DNA of 32,448 nt from Nostoc favosum CHAB5714. Lineage in GTDB: Bacteria; Cyanobacteriota; Cyanobacteriia; Cyanobacteriales; Nostocaceae. Shown one piece after another: positions 31,619-32,448 of the stretch. The stretch spans positions 1 to 32,448 of the forward strand of contig NZ_JAIVFQ010000077.1 of assembly GCF_020829495.1 (NCBI RefSeq). Direction: 5' to 3'. The notes under the pieces are model-generated. The model was not told the DNA's origin, did not search any database, and saw nothing but the letters and a program-made list of their open reading frames with translations. The translations under genes and the position numbers were made by a program. Each line of letters begins with the position of its first letter. Positions within the stretch are counted from its first letter, which is position 1.

Positions 31619-31737
31619 TTTAGTATATTCATGCCACTGAAGCTATTTGTTGGGTAAAGACTTAATCAACCTCTCAATAACTTCTGTTTAGATTCCTATT
31701 CAATCGGTCTAATGATTGATTCAAGGCAACCATTGAG

Positions 31738-31899
31738 TTATTCAGGCTGGTTATCGAGTCCCTGAAGTCTCCCTTGGGTGGCTTGGACGATAAGGTATCT
31801 GATTTGGGCTGCCATAGATAACCCATTGGCCGATGCAAGGGATTGTAGTTGCGAGTAGAGTTCATTACTTAGGGTAATAGGTAACTTAATGGAAGCCAT
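31738..31899 (-). CDS. Small ribbon-helix-helix (CopG-like) protein, possibly frameshifted
   Basis: ATG at 31897-31899 starts MASIKLPITLSNELYSQLQS, continues LASANGLSMAAQIRYLIVQA, and stops after 53 residues at 31738. A beta strand (SIKLPITL) followed by two helices with A-SMAAQIRYLI is the usual form of CopG/MetJ/Arc-type repressors or antitoxins. From about codon 41 another frame continues DFRDSITSLNNSMVALNQSL to DRLNRNLNRSY and a stop at 31674. It has clear heptad periodicity and could be the original C-terminus after a one-base insertion in the CCCAAGGG run. No toxin gene is adjacent. Palindromes upstream suggest autoregulation. Confidence 0.6.
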   Translation of the reverse strand: MASIKLPITLSNELYSQLQSLASANGLSMAAQIRYLIVQATQGRLQGLDNQPE

Positions 31900-31900
31900 T

Positions 31901-31972
31901 AGATATCTTTTAGATGTCTAGTTATATCTAAAGATAGCCAAGTTACCCCTTTGACTATCAGTTTGACTATCA
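31901..31972 (-). promoter_or_regulatory. Repeated operator-like sites upstream of the ribbon-helix-helix gene
   Basis: AGATATCT (31901-31908), TAGATGTCTA (31911-31920) and TTATATCTA (31922-31930) are three spaced AGAT/ATCT-type half-sites, the first two palindromic. Further out, TTGACTATCA occurs twice (31951-31960, 31963-31972). Spacing of about 10-12 bases suits cooperative binding of ribbon-helix-helix dimers. Confidence 0.5.
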
Positions 31973-32022
31973 TTTACCCCAGTTTATCTGTCTTCGATTG
32001 TCCTAAAAGGCTGAAACCCTTA

Positions 32023-32093
<71 letters not shown>

Positions 32094-32344
32094 ACAGCAC
32101 AATTCCTTGAACTACTTTAATATTTATAAGATATCTTAGTAGCCATAGGACGCTAGTTAAACCATGATAGCATAGGATTCTGAGGTAGAGATAGTGAGTT
32201 AACTGGAGTTTCTGGTAGTCTTTAGGCGATCGCTAGATGGACATCATGAACCAAATCCAAAGTTTTTGAGGTAGAGATAGTATAGCGGTTCTCGTTTACG
32301 TGAGGTACACCTGTAGGGGCTTGTCTTTGCCCATTGGTGTCAAC
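32094..32344. other. Intergenic, repeat-rich
   Basis: TGAGGTAGAGATAGT occurs at about 32180 and 32267. TATAGCGGTTCTCG at 32281 matches one end of the element at 2371-2523, and TAGGGGCTTGTCTTTGCC at 32316 matches the centre of 19643-19746. A HIP1 site lies near 32226. Confidence 0.5.
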
Positions 32345-32448
32345 TTAAGAGGATAAAGCCCAAATTTGTTGGGTGTAAGCGTCAATCTGTCGATGGCGCT
32401 TACGCCTGGTTTTGACTAATCCAAAGAGCTTTTGACGTTCCACAAGAT
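32345..32448 (-). CDS. 3' end of an unidentified gene
   Basis: An open frame enters from the right edge and reads LVERQKLFGLVKTRRKRHRQ then IDAYTQQIWALSS and TAA at 32345. The composition is basic and protein-like, and the stop is clear. Only 33 residues are visible; the family is unknown. Confidence 0.5.
   Translation of the reverse strand, partial: LVERQKLFGLVKTRRKRHRQIDAYTQQIWALSS

Overview
The window looks like chromosomal DNA of a filamentous, probably heterocyst-forming cyanobacterium (Nostocales). It has many GCGATCGC (HIP1) octamers, heptameric short tandem repeats, abundant small palindromic intergenic elements, and cyanobacterial marker genes: acsF (chlorophyll synthesis), a DUF2996 protein, a vMAP-type helical domain, a TM2 protein, and an rbp (RRM) gene followed by rpsU. 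This is inferred from sequence recognition; no search was run.

Layout. 1-500: an IS200/IS605-type tnpB runs off the left edge (minus strand). Its end abuts the decayed 3' end of a TPR-protein gene, followed by heptamer repeats. 506-2590: a DUF411 protein, then about 1.4 kb of layered repeats: a two-copy dispersed repeat, a 21-bp-monomer array, a small inverted-repeat element with a 10-bp target duplication, and another palindromic element. 2591-6864: holB (DNA polymerase III delta') with an apparent ATT start, an exported protein, a short vMAP-domain gene, and a two-enzyme peptidoglycan hydrolase behind a 15-codon leader and hairpin. 7446-12215: a membrane protein with a GspC/PilP-like C-terminus, mnmG, and an M15 carboxypeptidase. 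12543-15510: a 1.49-kb tandem duplication carrying two 319-aa beta-propeller-like proteins. 16257-19173: DUF2996, TM2 and acsF with its terminator. 19443-22400: hairpin repeats, a small protein gene, a second 21-bp array followed by a second copy of the 10-bp-TSD element, an MBL hydrolase and a small basic protein. 22401-24147: a possible structured small RNA, a 60-aa coiled-coil ORF behind a perfect 18-bp palindrome, and a pentapeptide-repeat protein. 24236-28579: aldo/keto reductase, a 166-aa unknown, a frameshifted rpsU, rbp and ilvA. 28580-30094: purine-rich and heptamer arrays, a protein with a duplicated C-terminal domain, and a zinc-ribbon protein. 30463-31378: a decayed IS5-family element with TAA target duplications. 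31674-32093: a small ribbon-helix-helix gene with palindromic upstream sites, then tRNA-Cys. The right edge holds the 3' end of an unidentified gene.

The genes are mostly independent housekeeping loci: replication clamp loading, tRNA modification, cell-wall turnover, chlorophyll synthesis, isoleucine synthesis and cold-type RNA binding. They are separated by an unusually dense set of small repeats. The most notable points are the non-autonomous element seen twice with clean 10-bp target duplications, each time beside a 21-bp-monomer array; the one-base lesion in rpsU; the holB start; a possible small RNA with its own terminator; and a tandem duplication whose noncoding flanks look better conserved than the protein N-termini. 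I found no CRISPR array, prophage or defence island.
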